DNA from: Mesostigma viride
Taxonomy: Eukaryota; Streptophyta; Mesostigmatophyceae; Mesostigmatales; Mesostigmataceae
Assembly (NCBI GenBank): GCA_009746045.1
Contig: RPFO01002085.1
Span: 1-40,445, forward strand
DNA: 40,445 nucleotides
Direction of reading: 5' to 3'
Part shown: positions 1 through 8,700 of the stretch, one piece after another
Layout of the letters: each line of letters starts with the position of its first letter
Numbering within the stretch: the first letter of the stretch is position 1
Notes under the pieces: model-generated
Databases searched by the model: none
What the model was told of the DNA's origin: nothing
Seen by the model: the letters and a program-made list of their open reading frames with translations, nothing else
Program-made: the position numbers and the translations under genes

Positions 1-365
1 CCCGTTGAGAGCTATTTCCTGGATGCACGGGTCGCGCATCACGGTGGCATCGTACACGCAATCGTCCATCACGACGAACGCATGAGACACGTCGCCTCTC
101 TTAGCCTTAGCCTTTTGGTTCTTGATGAGCGCCTTGAGAGCCCCGCGATTGAACTGGTTGTAGATAAACAGCGACGGTATATACTTACCCCAATGCTTGT
201 TAGACCCTCCGTGCCAGACAACACGATACCGGAAGGGATGTGGCGCTTGTGGTACATGAGATCCGTTGCCAGCGTGGTCTTGCCAGAACCGCGTTTGGAT
301 ACGATGCACACCACGCTGTCATCTTTTATGCGCGACGGGTCGAACTTCCTCAAGTTGACATCCAT
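1..365 (-). CDS. A32-type viral genome-packaging ATPase, N-terminal part (runs off window; frame break)
   Basis: Expected role: the FtsK/HerA-like ATPase that pumps viral DNA into the capsid of NCLDVs. Seen: the first 54 residues carry a P-loop (SKRGSGKTT, residues 23-31) followed by HKRHIPSGIVLSGTEG, the characteristic A32 segment. After SGTEG the frame is lost near 204-208, at a short C run on the plus strand. A one-base change brings back SNKHWGKYIP, and further on the Walker B segment FVVMDDCVYD, in a frame open to the window edge. The start is the ATG at 365. The gene continues beyond base 1, so its length is unknown. The family assignment is strong; whether the frameshift is an assembly error or real inactivation is not known. 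Confidence 0.88.
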
Positions 366-412
366 GCCTTCAAGTACAGGCCTAGAGAACTATTATCGCG
401 CCGGTGACGAGC

Positions 413-1080
413 TCAACCGCACTGAACGAGCACTTCGATAGTGGGCTTCGCCCCCCAGGGGAATACCGTGACGGCGAAACCGGTATCGCGCGCCAGTTTA
501 ATCCATTGTGCCTTGTGCCATTCCTCGTGCTTCCGTTTCTCGGCCTCGTCCCGTGAAGTGACGTACCGAGATGCAAACTGTTCCTGCAGCTTATTAAACA
601 ATTCCTGGATCCTCTTACACTCCTGTTTGAAGCCGCCACTGTCCTGCGCCTTCCGCATGCTCACCACAAGTGCGGGGGACAGGCACACCACGAACGTGCC
701 CAGCAAACTGAACACCCAATGGGACACGTTATCTGACAACGCATCCTCCAAAAACACAAGAATGTCTATGTCACTCGGACACGCCAGCGAGCACTCGCCC
801 ATCGTGCATTTGGAAGGGTGAGTGTGCCATTCTATGATGCCATGCGGCGTCTCCACGTCGTTGGTGCCGCCCACGTTAACCACCTTGCTGTTTTGCAGCA
901 CCAGCGTGCTCATATCGATGTCAAATGTCCCCCCCTTTCCACGCCGAGACGCATGCTATCTATGATTTCCTTAAACGCGGACTGTTTCAAATGCAGCCTG
1001 ACCTTTTGCACGCTACCCTGTTTGCAATTGGCAGATGATGAGAGTATTTTTTGCCCGTTGGGGGAAATGGTCACTTGCAT
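413..1080 (-). CDS. JAMM/MPN-type metalloprotease-like protein with membrane segment (frame break)
   Basis: JAMM proteins are zinc isopeptidases or proteases, often deubiquitinases. Seen: EWHTHP followed after 13 residues by PSDIDI, giving the H-x-H ... S-x2-D zinc/catalytic pattern. A hydrophobic stretch follows (VSHWVFSLLGTFVVCLSPALVV), then a charged, probably coiled-coil tail. The longest unbroken frame begins at 913, but the reading frame upstream starts at an ATG at 1080 and is thrown off by a 7-base C run at 929-935; one extra base joins them into about 222 residues. That gives a normal-looking N-terminal beta region, where the conserved glutamate would be expected. It lies 21 bp after the next upstream gene's stop. 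Substrate unknown; the membrane anchor is unusual for a viral deubiquitinase. Fold assignment rests on the motif only. Confidence 0.6.
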
Positions 1081-1101
1081 TATATTAAGCTTATAAACCG
1101 A

Positions 1102-1860
1102 TTAAAAATCCTCGTCCTCCTCCACAACAACGCCCGTGTCATCCTCGTCATCCTCGTCCGCAAACGTCGGCTTGCTCGTGCGAAGGATGTTGCTGCCCAG
1201 CTTGAAAGACTTGGTCTTCTCGGCAGCGGGCTCTTCGTCGACGGGGCGGGTGCGCGGGGGTTGGGGCGGATCGTCACCCATGATGTCGTCCATGTACCCC
1301 TTTAGGATGTCGTCGCTGGTTGTAAAACCGTGCAGCGCGTTCCTGATGCTCTCGCTGACCCCCTTCATGATGTGCCGCTTGCTGAGCTTGAACTCGCCGT
1401 CCTCCGTCTGGGTGAGATAGTGAGGAATGTCGTCCTCGATGTCGGCGGCCATCATCTTGAGAACGGAATGGACGAACCGCTCGCAGGTCGGCACCTTGAC
1501 CTTCAGCCGCTGGTGCTCGCCGTGACTGGACTTGCGAATGGAGCCAAGGATCATGCTGGCACAGACGAAGTACGCCTTGAGAAGCTCCTTAAGGAACGGA
1601 GCCGCTTGCATCACCTCGCGCGTCTCGGAGTCCACGATGTCCGCGTTCCAGCTCGGCACCTCCGACAACAGCTGGGAAAAGCACTCCAGCTCGTCCAGCT
1701 CCTTCACCTCCGACACGTTCATGGCGTCTTGCAGAATGTTCTTGAGCGCGTTGTAGATAGGTTGAGATAGACAGCGCTCGAGCTTCTCGATGTACTCTCG
1801 CTTGCTGTCGACCAACACGTTGGTGTCCACGCGCGGGTCGTCGTCCCTCTCTACCACCAT
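1102..1860 (-). CDS. Conserved NCLDV protein of unknown function (DUF5764-like)
   Basis: A 252-residue intact frame. The core VPSWNADIVDSETREVM ... LLKAYFVCASMILGSI ... KVKVPTCERFVHSVLKMMA ... ISxSIRNAL has the layout I recall for a family found in phycodnaviruses, mimiviruses and marseilleviruses (listed, as far as I remember, as DUF5764): a tryptophan-containing entry motif, a helix ending in SI, an 'IPxxExFxH' segment, then a C-terminal helix. The C-terminus (last 25 residues) is strongly acidic. The start is the ATG at 1860, 31 nt below an A/T-rich element at 1890-1900. No enzymatic motif seen. It is probably a virion or morphogenesis protein, by association only. Confidence 0.62.
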   Translation of the reverse strand: MVVERDDDPRVDTNVLVDSKREYIEKLERCLSQPIYNALKNILQDAMNVSEVKELDELECFSQLLSEVPSWNADIVDSETREVMQAAPFLKELLKAYFVCASMILGSIRKSSHGEHQRLKVKVPTCERFVHSVLKMMAADIEDDIPHYLTQTEDGEFKLSKRHIMKGVSESIRNALHGFTTSDDILKGYMDDIMGDDPPQPPRTRPVDEEPAAEKTKSFKLGSNILRTSKPTFADEDDEDDTGVVVEEDEDF

Positions 1861-1889
1861 TGCAGCGTCCCTTTACAACGTTGGCATTG

Positions 1890-1900
1890 AAATAATATTG
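1890..1900 (-). promoter_or_regulatory. A/T-rich promoter-like element (AATATTATT)
   Basis: Reads AATATTATTT on the minus strand, about 31 nt before the ATG at 1860. The same core recurs upstream of several other viral starts in the window (5656-5667, 9471-9480, 27132-27141), in otherwise GC-rich DNA. Probably a TATA-like viral promoter element; no transcript evidence. Confidence 0.4.
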
Positions 1901-1918
1901 CACATGTTAAGCGAACGT

Positions 1919-2384
1919 TTATTGAGAATATAGGTACCTGGCTACCAAGAAAACAATAAAACCGGCCAACACCCCCCACGTTCAACCGGGTGCGATCGAT
2001 CTTGCCGTCCGCGCCCTTGAACGCTTCAGGGAACACGCCCGCGCCAAAGTGGATGGTGCCAATAGCCGCGCCGACCCCCAAGATGGCGGGCAGCACACCG
2101 CCAGACCCCCCGCCGCCGACAGAAGCCTGCCCGGTGGCATGCTTGCCGGCCTTTGCGACAGGGCTGGTCTTGATGGCGATAGGCCCGGGAGGGGTCATCG
2201 CAGATAGATCCGACCCGTCTTGGGAGGGAACAGACGGGAGCCTCAGTGGGGTGGGGGGCATGCCCCCCGCAATGTTTGGTGGCGCTGCCTGCATTTGAGG
2301 CACCATCGGGGCGCCCCCGGCGGCCCTTGTATGGTGCATGGCGCCGGACCGAAGGCGACGAGCCAGACCCGTGAGATCCTCCAT
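1919..2384 (-). CDS. Proline/glycine-rich protein with C-terminal membrane segments (frame break)
   Basis: Start at the ATG at 2384 (MEDLTGLARRLRSGA), preceded by GTATTATATCG. The first half is low-complexity and rich in Pro, Gly and Ala. GGVLPAILGVGAAIGTIHFG is a likely membrane helix. After RLNVGG a 6-base C run (1972-1977) breaks the frame: as written the frame runs on into the next gene, but with one base fewer it becomes LAGFIVFLVARYLYSQ and a stop at 1919-1921, a clean second membrane helix with a short tail. I take that as the true end (about 155 residues). Function unknown; small membrane proteins of this type are common NCLDV virion components. Confidence 0.55.
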
Positions 2385-2439
2385 GGTACGATATAATACG
2401 TTGATAAAATTGGTCCTACTTAAACGCATGTGTGTGACA

Positions 2440-3462
2440 CTACGCAAACGGCTCCAAAAACATGATGCCGTATACGATCTTCATCTTGTCTCTGTACATT
2501 TTGACGAAGGCGTCGCTCCTCCTCAGGCGATTGCGCCACCAGTCGTCGGCGATCACGTTACGGACGATATCGTCGTCCTCCTTCAGCGGGAGATAGTTGA
2601 GCATCCAAAACAGCCCGTCCCACAGCGGGCTCGTCAAGATGTTGCGAGACACGCGACAAGTGACCAGGGAGTTGTCGCTCTCGAAAGGGAGCACGCTGAA
2701 CCATAACACGAAGAAGGGCTTGTCGTGTCCGGAAATCATGAAGCGCAGGCTGGACGTGTACGGCAACGCAAACTCGTTCTCGACCCAGATTTTCATATCC
2801 TCGGGCGCCCCCCCCTCCCGCTTCCCCTCTGCCGGCATGAAGTCCAACAGCACGCGAGCCACCCTGTCGTTCGTGACGGGGTAGCCGTACACGCTTTTCC
2901 CAGTGAGGACACTCTCGGGGGAGCCCGGGTCCACGGCGACGTCCGTGCACTTGGCGTCCACTATCTTGACCTTGTGCACGTGCTCCAGGTGCGCGTGGTC
3001 CAACAGGTTCTCCATGACTATCATGGGGTGGGCCCCGATGGACACGGAGTATGAAAACGTCCTGTACCCAGCGTCGGTGAACTCGGGCATCGTGGGGGGC
3101 TGGGATTCGCCGTCGCCGATGCCCGCGTTAACCCATACCAGGTCCCCATCATCCTTCGCCAGGAGGTAATTATCCGCATTGTTCTGCACCCCCCAATGCA
3201 TGCCGTGGTACGCGCAACGGACGCAATCGTCCGCGTCCACTTTGCAGTTGTGAGAAAGGCGCGCGCCCCGATGAGGACACACGTTTCTCACCGCCAACGT
3301 CTCGCCCCTGTGCTTGCTACTGTACAGCAGCACCTCCTCGTTGTAAATTTTTGTCACCTTCGGCCCAACGCGCGGTTTGGGACCTACGCACACCCACTTG
3401 TCGGGGTAATCGTTCGGCACAGCACCGGTTGACACCGGCCTCCCAATGCAGACCGTCGCCAT
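2440..3462 (-). CDS. Rieske-type non-haem iron oxygenase
   Basis: A 340-residue intact protein. Rieske [2Fe-2S] site: C62-P-H64-R-G and C83-A-Y-H86-G, the exact C-x-H ... C-x2-H pattern. Mononuclear iron site in the catalytic domain: D155-x2-H158-x4-H163 within ENLLDHAHLEHVH, the classic bridging-Asp/two-His motif. So both redox centres look intact. Families of this layout include ring-hydroxylating oxygenase alpha subunits and the plant/cyanobacterial pheophorbide a / chlorophyllide a oxygenases; which subfamily is not decidable by eye. No transit peptide or C-terminal membrane helix is obvious, unlike the chloroplast enzymes. It needs a reductase that is not encoded here, so host ferredoxin would have to serve. 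The start is the ATG at 3462. It is flanked on both sides by viral-type genes on the same strand, so it looks like a virus-carried metabolic gene. Confidence 0.9.
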   Translation of the reverse strand: MATVCIGRPVSTGAVPNDYPDKWVCVGPKPRVGPKVTKIYNEEVLLYSSKHRGETLAVRNVCPHRGARLSHNCKVDADDCVRCAYHGMHWGVQNNADNYLLAKDDGDLVWVNAGIGDGESQPPTMPEFTDAGYRTFSYSVSIGAHPMIVMENLLDHAHLEHVHKVKIVDAKCTDVAVDPGSPESVLTGKSVYGYPVTNDRVARVLLDFMPAEGKREGGAPEDMKIWVENEFALPYTSSLRFMISGHDKPFFVLWFSVLPFESDNSLVTCRVSRNILTSPLWDGLFWMLNYLPLKEDDDIVRNVIADDWWRNRLRRSDAFVKMYRDKMKIVYGIMFLEPFA

Positions 3463-3521
3463 CGCCGTTAGTGCATTGATACAGGCCGCGAAAATGTATC
3501 CGCGCTTTTAGACGAGAGAGA

Positions 3522-4075
3522 TCAACAGTCGTACCCGCCGGTGGGTTTGTCGAGGTCCCAATCCACCGCGCCGATGATAACTGGCTGTGTTTCGATGATA
3601 TCGGTAACAGGCGGCGCCGGTGGCACGCGCTCCTGAACGCGCAACGAATCGCTCGCGGTGAGGCTGTCAAAGCACGTGGAATGGTAAAACACGAACAGGT
3701 CGCGAGAGGGCACGGGCCTTGTGAACTCCACCTTGTGGGCGGGCATTATGCCGCTGCACACTATGCAGGACACCCACCCCGTGGACGGCACGGACGAAGC
3801 GGTCCACTCCGTCAGCGTGTCGCCTTTCAACGCGGGCTCTCCTTCGGCCCTGTACGCGTCCACGACCTCCTTCTCGTCCTCGGTCAACTGCTGCTACCAC
3901 GATACAAATTGCCAAACGCCTCCATGTACCCGCGGTTAAATGAAACCTCGGATGCGTACACGTTGTTGCGGGCCGCGCGACGTGCCGTCATGGCATTCCA
4001 CCACGCGTCGGCTTTACGTCTGCGGTCATCATAGTCCACATTGAACCTGTGGGCACGCGAGTCCGTGTCGTCCAT
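3522..4075 (-). CDS. Uncharacterised protein with CxxC...H..C putative zinc site (frame break)
   Basis: I read two adjoining frames as one gene. The first begins at ATG 4075 (MDDTDSRAHRFNVDYDD) and ends after RGYMEAFGNLYRGSSS at 3884. The second (TEDEKEVVDAYRAEGEPAL ...) starts immediately after it with no ATG before residue 48, which argues for a one-base slip in the AGC repeat near 3884-3895 rather than two genes. The second half has C-I-V-C and, 27 residues on, H-S-T-C: four potential zinc ligands. The first gene starts 18 nt after the stop of the gene at 4093. No family recognised. The alternative is two separate small proteins, the second from a non-ATG start. Confidence 0.45.
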
Positions 4076-4092
4076 GTCGTCCTTCTGTGGAC

Positions 4093-5631
4093 TCAGTAAT
4101 ACTTACGCGTCGGTCGGCGAGTGCGAGTGCGCCTGGCAGCGGTGGTGTGGCGCTTATACCTGCGCGCACCGTTGACGAGGTAGTGCCCTCCGCCAGAGGG
4201 TTCGATGGCGTACCCCTGGTTCGGGTACCCCGCCATCACATCGGCCCCGAAGGGCTCGTCGGCGCACATACCGAACCTGGCGAACGGGTTCCTGACACGC
4301 GTACCGTCAGCGGCGGTGATCGTCTCGTCCACGATGCGGGCCTTGGGGTCGGTGGGGTCCCGGTCGTACCAAACGGTAGAGGAGCCGTTGGGACACTTGG
4401 GGATGGTGCCGGTGAGGGCGTAGGTCGCCTTCTGGATGTTCTTAATGAACTCTATGGAATCCTGGCCGCCAGGAGCCTCGGGGTGCGTGCTGAGGGCCGA
4501 CATCGCCCCGTTGCGCTTCCACCAGACGTCGATCTTGTCAAGAATCTGGCCGCGGAGAGCGTTGAAGGCGACGATGTCGCGCTTGATAAAGTCCCTGATG
4601 ACGTTCTCGAACATTACCAGTCCAAGGCCCTTGTCAGTCGCTCCAACCAATTTAAATTGAGAGCCTAAACGCATAGGAGATTCTAACGTGCTGTCCGTAC
4701 GCGTCTTGTTAATGCTCACCGCCACTTTCGACTGCTCCCCGACGTTGATGGCGGCATCATCGGTAGTAACAACATAGTCAGCAAATGTCTCATCTTCAGT
4801 GAGATCATAACCGTACCTCTTTGATGAGGCAAGAATGGACGATTCAACATTGGAATACAATGGCGGGAAATCCACTTCTAACTTGGCGAGCCTCCTGCGG
4901 TGGTCCAGTGAGAGATACGTGCAGTCGATTTTTTTGCTCGCGAGCTGATAAATGAGTCGGGCGGGCATGCAGTCATCAGCGGGGTCCTTGCCCAAAAGGT
5001 AGGTAGGAGATGGCACGTTACCGGGTGCGATCTTGAACGCGCGGATGGCGTATGCTCCACTGCCCACGGGCCCCGCGGTTTGAATTTTGTGAAGTTGAGC
5101 GTCGGTATCATTAGGAGTAGTGACAGCAGCAGGTTCTTCCAGTGATGTGATCCTCGCGATGACGTTATGGGGTACGCGCCCCAGATAAACTTTACCGTTA
5201 GCCTGGCTGACATTGGTACAACCCGTGGATCCCAGCCGGTCGCACTCGACGGCGACATATCCACGAAGAGAGTTTGCGAGCTTAGCCATCTCGTCGCGGC
5301 TAGTCGTGATCATGGATGCCTGGGTGGCGTTGCCAACGCGGTCTGACAACTCGCGCAAGTTGGCGGTGAGGAGGTCGTATATGTACACGGAGGCGACGAA
5401 AAGCTGCAACTTGGACAGAAGCTTCCTGTTGTCGTGGACGATGTAACGCTTGTAAAGGTCTGCCTCTTCGACCGCGAACCGGATGTTGGGAACGCGCGTG
5501 CGCAGCTCCTGTATCTCGTGGCCGGTGAAGTACATTTCCGCGAGGTCGTTGATTCGCCGTTGGTACTCGGGAGACCTGCTGGTGGGCGAGTTGACCGAAG
5601 TGGGGAGCGGGTACAGATTCTCCAAAGACAT
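4093..5631 (-). CDS. Uncharacterised 512-residue protein with very basic C-terminus
   Basis: Intact frame from ATG 5631 (MSLENLYPLPTSV). The frame is open further upstream, but this start leaves the A/T-rich element at 5656-5667 as promoter, 25 nt away. The N-terminal third is predicted helical; the middle has mixed alpha/beta character with a KVAVSINKTRTDS segment. The last 25 residues are Arg/Lys/Thr-rich (RRYKRHTTAARRTRTRRP), suited to binding DNA. No capsid jelly-roll signature, nucleotide-binding motif or protease site was seen. It may be an abundant virion or core protein, given its size and basic tail, but this is a guess. It is divergently paired with the strongly acidic protein at 5715. 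Confidence 0.6.
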   Translation of the reverse strand: MSLENLYPLPTSVNSPTSRSPEYQRRINDLAEMYFTGHEIQELRTRVPNIRFAVEEADLYKRYIVHDNRKLLSKLQLFVASVYIYDLLTANLRELSDRVGNATQASMITTSRDEMAKLANSLRGYVAVECDRLGSTGCTNVSQANGKVYLGRVPHNVIARITSLEEPAAVTTPNDTDAQLHKIQTAGPVGSGAYAIRAFKIAPGNVPSPTYLLGKDPADDCMPARLIYQLASKKIDCTYLSLDHRRRLAKLEVDFPPLYSNVESSILASSKRYGYDLTEDETFADYVVTTDDAAINVGEQSKVAVSINKTRTDSTLESPMRLGSQFKLVGATDKGLGLVMFENVIRDFIKRDIVAFNALRGQILDKIDVWWKRNGAMSALSTHPEAPGGQDSIEFIKNIQKATYALTGTIPKCPNGSSTVWYDRDPTDPKARIVDETITAADGTRVRNPFARFGMCADEPFGADVMAGYPNQGYAIEPSGGGHYLVNGARRYKRHTTAARRTRTRRPTRKYY

Positions 5632-5655
5632 GCCGGATGTATACTTCTGAAGAAG

Positions 5656-5667
5656 ATAATATTTTTT
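5656..5667. promoter_or_regulatory. Shared A/T-rich element between divergent genes
   Basis: ATAATATTTTTT lies 25 nt from the minus-strand ATG at 5631 and 47 nt from the plus-strand ATG at 5715. It may serve both genes. Same core motif as at 1890, 9471 and 27132. Confidence 0.4.
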
Positions 5668-5714
5668 GTTTCGAGGCGTTTGACCGCCGCACAAAATCTT
5701 ACCGCTTGGTATAC

Positions 5715-6161
5715 ATGCCTGCAACCAGGTCAGCCACCACAACCCGGTCGGGACGCGCAGTCAAACGCCCAGAGAAGTACGCCCCGTGTGAGATGCCCGA
5801 GGACGATTACTCAGAGGAGGAGGGGGGGGAGGACGCCATGGACAGCGAACAGGAGGAGACAGAGGAGGACGGCTCGTACGAAAGCAGTTTCATAGACGAC
5901 GAGGAGGAGGACACGGACGCCCCCATGTGTGAGGAGGAGGAGGAGGAGGAGGAGGAGGCCACGGACGAGGAGGAGTTGGATGACACCGAGGAGGAGGAGG
6001 AGGAGGAGGAGGAGGAGTTGGATGACACCGAGGAGGAGGACGACTCGGGTGAATCACCCTTCGAGCCCAGTGACGACGAGGACGATCACAACACCATCGC
6101 CGGCGCGCGGGAGGAGGCCACCTACGATTCGGACGCGCCCATCAACTGTCGGGGTGACTGA
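5715..6161 (+). CDS. Extremely acidic Glu/Asp-repeat protein
   Basis: From ATG 5715 (MPATRSATTTRSGRAVKRP) the protein is about 148 residues: a short basic head with a TRSGRxVKRPEKY motif, then a tail dominated by runs of Glu with a repeated EELDDTEEEE unit. An upstream in-frame ATG at 5637 exists but lies only 6 bp from the start of the divergent gene, so I prefer 5715. Glu runs of this kind are typical of histone- or basic-protein-binding chaperone tails. Its partner could be the basic-tailed protein encoded divergently, but that is speculation. The last 20 bp overlap the convergent gene's end. Confidence 0.6.
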   Translation: MPATRSATTTRSGRAVKRPEKYAPCEMPEDDYSEEEGGEDAMDSEQEETEEDGSYESSFIDDEEEDTDAPMCEEEEEEEEEATDEEELDDTEEEEEEEEEELDDTEEEDDSGESPFEPSDDEDDHNTIAGAREEATYDSDAPINCRGD

Positions 6162-7488
6162 TGTTGGGGATATAGTACGGGTTCTTCATGAGCGCCGAGT
6201 ATGCGGCCACGTTCGAGCTGTCGCCGACGCCCATCTGCACGCTGCTGACCCCGACGCGGCCGGGGCGCTCCATCCTGTCTCCCCGGTTCTTTTCCTGCGC
6301 GGTGTAGTTAGAAACATCTTCCACGCTTCTGCCCACCGCCCCCAGTTCCGCATCCCCGATCTTGGGGAAGCGCGCCACCTGCTGCGTGTTTTCCATGACC
6401 TCCATGCTCTCTGGCAACTCGGAGTTGGCATCGCGCCATTCGAACACCTTGTTGACTTGGACGCGCGTGTGCTTGTCCCCCTGAAGGACTGGTACGGGTT
6501 GGAGAACTCGGCGTTCGACACCCTGGATTCGTAGGTCTTTGGATTCAGCGGCTCCCTCACGTCGCCGACCCGCTCGCCCAACTGGAGAGCCTGCACTCCA
6601 AAGTCGCCCACCGGAGCCGGGTGGCTCTCCAGCGCGTCGAGTGTGGCGTACCTCTTCGGGTCTCCCCGGTTGTGGTCGGACGAGCCCCAGCGCGAGGCCT
6701 CGACGCCGTTGTACGCGTCAGACACCTGGGTGGGGTTCGATGTCGTGGCGGCACGCTCGGGGAGGACGGTGGCGTGGTACATGTCACTCATCCGCGCCCC
6801 CGCCGGATGGAAGTCCGCAGCGGTGGGCGGTGTTCCATCCCCGCGCGCAGTGCCACCCCCCGTTCCCCATGCTCGTGGTGGGCAGACTCCTCTGCTCCAG
6901 ATGCGCCACCTGGGGGTTGGGGTGGTTGACTCGCAGCCGCGGCTCCGGTATATTGAAATTTCTGTTCAGCGTCTCAGGCCCCGTGCGGGGGTCCCTCTCC
7001 CTGGCCACGTTGAACTCCCAGGTTTTTTGGATAGGAAACGCCCTGTCTGGCATCACGCTGCCCTGGAAATCGGCGAGCTCCACGGGCTGTCTCTCGTTGG
7101 ACACGTCGACACCCGGTATCCCCGTGGCGGCGGCGCTGGCTGGCGGGGCGCTGTACATTGATGGCCGGGGGAACCCGCCAGGAGCGAACATCACGCCGCC
7201 CTCGTGCCCCTCTGGCGGCTGTACGTGCATGTCAACTCCCGACACGCTGCGTTCGAACCCTATCGCCTGGTTGGGCGCCGTGGAGTACGCCGAATCGCCA
7301 GGGCCGTACCCTCCTCTCGCCGTGTAATTAGGCACCATAGGAAACCCCAGCGAGTTGGGGTGGGACAGCAAGTATTGGGGCGGCGGCGGTATGTCGTCCA
7401 GTTCCAACGCCGAGAATGGCTGGCGGCTGACCGGCGGGGGGCGCAACAAGTATCCAGCTACTGCCACCGCTGACATTATAAGAAACAT
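6142..7488 (-). CDS. Membrane-anchored proline-rich protein, about 448 residues (two frame breaks)
   Basis: Start at ATG 7488 with an N-terminal hydrophobic anchor (MFLIMSAVAVAGYLL), then a long Pro/Gly/Asn-rich ectodomain-like region. Two G/C homopolymers break the frame: a 6-base C run at 6856-6861 (one base fewer joins GNGG to GTARGDGTPP) and a 5-base run at 6477-6481 (one more joins YQSFRG to DKHTRVQVNKVFEW). The final segment ends SALMKNPYYIPNISHPDS, just past the convergent acidic gene. The promoter-like GATATATATTTT at 7515-7526 lies 27 nt upstream. Likely a virion membrane protein; family not recognised. Confidence 0.55.
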
Positions 7489-7514
7489 GCTGGCTGTGTT
7501 GTCATTAAATCACT

Positions 7515-7526
7515 GATATATATTTT
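7515..7526 (-). promoter_or_regulatory. A/T-rich promoter-like element
   Basis: Minus strand reads AAAATATATATC, about 27 nt before the ATG at 7488; same type of element as upstream of other viral genes in the window. Confidence 0.35.
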
Positions 7527-7534
7527 CAACATGA

Positions 7535-7873
7535 CTACACCGAATACCCGTCAATCAAACCAGGAGGGATGTCCGTTAACATGGGGGTGAGTCCGTCCAC
7601 ATATCGGTCCCCCCTCTTCATTTGATCCCAATACATGTTAGCGTAGGGGGCCATCACGCGGTCGTCGATCAGCAGCGACCGGTTCTGGTTGATAGCGGCG
7701 GACCCCCCCCTGACTCGCATGGAATCGAGGGAAGGCTCGATGCGGCCACCGAGCGACAGGTACTGCGGCATGGCGTTGACTGGGTAATTGACGGTGAAGT
7801 CCAGTGACGGGTCCCACAGACGGCCCGCGTCCTCGCTGGTGGCGTTGTTAGCAAAAATGATGCTGGAAGACAT
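7535..7873 (-). CDS. Uncharacterised 112-residue protein
   Basis: Intact frame from ATG 7873 (MSSSIIFANNATSEDAGRLW), with TATGGTTATAATAATCA directly upstream. No membrane segment, cysteine cluster or catalytic motif was seen. It lies head-to-tail between two genes for predicted membrane proteins. Codon composition matches the neighbouring viral genes, so it is probably real. Function unknown. Confidence 0.5.
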   Translation of the reverse strand: MSSSIIFANNATSEDAGRLWDPSLDFTVNYPVNAMPQYLSLGGRIEPSLDSMRVRGGSAAINQNRSLLIDDRVMAPYANMYWDQMKRGDRYVDGLTPMLTDIPPGLIDGYSV

Positions 7874-7896
7874 GGATTGATTATTATAACCATATA

Positions 7897-8154
7897 TTAG
7901 AAATTGTCGTAACCGACTTGCACGTGCTCTTGTCCTGTCCTGCGAATCTGCACCTCGCGAGAGTGCGCCGTCTCGAGCGTCTTCCTTTCCATGCTGCCAA
8001 ACTCCGCCGGCGGTGCATCAGGTGTCAGCGCCTCGCCGCACTCGCGACACACGCCCCATCGGCTCTTGGTAAGGCAGGAGATATAGAACAGGGCGACGGA
8101 CGCGGAGACCAGAACAAACGCGGATGTCGTCATTGTATCAGTAGTAGGTTTCAT
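7897..8154 (-). CDS. Small single-pass membrane protein with CxxC
   Basis: About 85 residues from ATG 8154, or 78 from ATG 8133. One strong hydrophobic helix (TTSAFVLVSASVALFYISCL) near the N-terminus, then CRECG and a polar tail. The first ATG overlaps the stop of the upstream gene as ATGA, so the two are tightly packed. Function unknown. Confidence 0.5.
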   Translation of the reverse strand: MKPTTDTMTTSAFVLVSASVALFYISCLTKSRWGVCRECGEALTPDAPPAEFGSMERKTLETAHSREVQIRRTGQEHVQVGYDNF

Positions 8155-8627
8155 TTTTTTGGCAAGTGAGCGCTGCAGAACTCGTCCCTCGCGTGGGGGG
8201 CGACGTTGTTCATCACAAAGTTGTAAAAAGCCTTCTCGGTTTTGGGCATGCCCTCTCTCTCCAACGGCCTGCTGTCTGTCACTATATCGTGGGGCAAGTC
8301 GTGCACGTTGGAGCAGACGAGCACGTCGTTCACCCCGTCCGCCTTCAAATGGGGGTCGGCGTTGTACCAAGACGCGTCCTTGGACACGATCACCACCCTG
8401 TCGCCGGGTCTCACGTCCCCCGACTGCACCCTCTTCCCCAAGTCGTATTGGAATAGCGAGTCGGCGGCCTCGCGTGACAGCGACGGCGACCGCATAAGCA
8501 CGCCGAGGGGGATCGGCCCATTGTAGCCCCTGCCGCAGTACGCGACAATGCGGCAGGCGAACGGGTTAATCCGCGCGGCCTCTTTGGAGCACTGGTCCAA
8601 GTCGACAAACACGAGCGTCCTGGTCAT
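8151..8627 (-). CDS. Uncharacterised protein, possible PIN/NYN-like nuclease fold
   Basis: 158 residues from ATG 8627 (MTRTLVFVDLDQCSKEAARINPF). A beta strand ending in an acidic pair (VFVDLDQ), a second strand with VVIVSKDASW and a later NDVLVCSNV strand resemble the arrangement of acidic residues on strand ends in PIN/NYN RNA-nuclease-like domains. This is a fold-level guess from spacing only. ATATAACCGCG precedes the start. It ends with KK-stop overlapping the next gene's ATG. The alternative is a HAD-like or wholly novel protein. Confidence 0.4.
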   Translation of the reverse strand: MTRTLVFVDLDQCSKEAARINPFACRIVAYCGRGYNGPIPLGVLMRSPSLSREAADSLFQYDLGKRVQSGDVRPGDRVVIVSKDASWYNADPHLKADGVNDVLVCSNVHDLPHDIVTDSRPLEREGMPKTEKAFYNFVMNNVAPHARDEFCSAHLPKK

Positions 8628-8700
8628 GGCGGCGCGGTTATATTGACAAAAAGAAAAACTGCTATACTGTTTAAGCACCCATCGACGCACCATCGCGCGA

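Noticed and set aside
4093-5631. Major capsid protein
   Set aside because: Length fits, but no double-jelly-roll motif and the basic tail is unlike the family; left unassigned.
5929-6534. Arg-rich open frame overlapping the acidic gene
   Set aside because: Frame-shifted reading of the GAG repeat (AGG = Arg); it also crosses the convergent gene.
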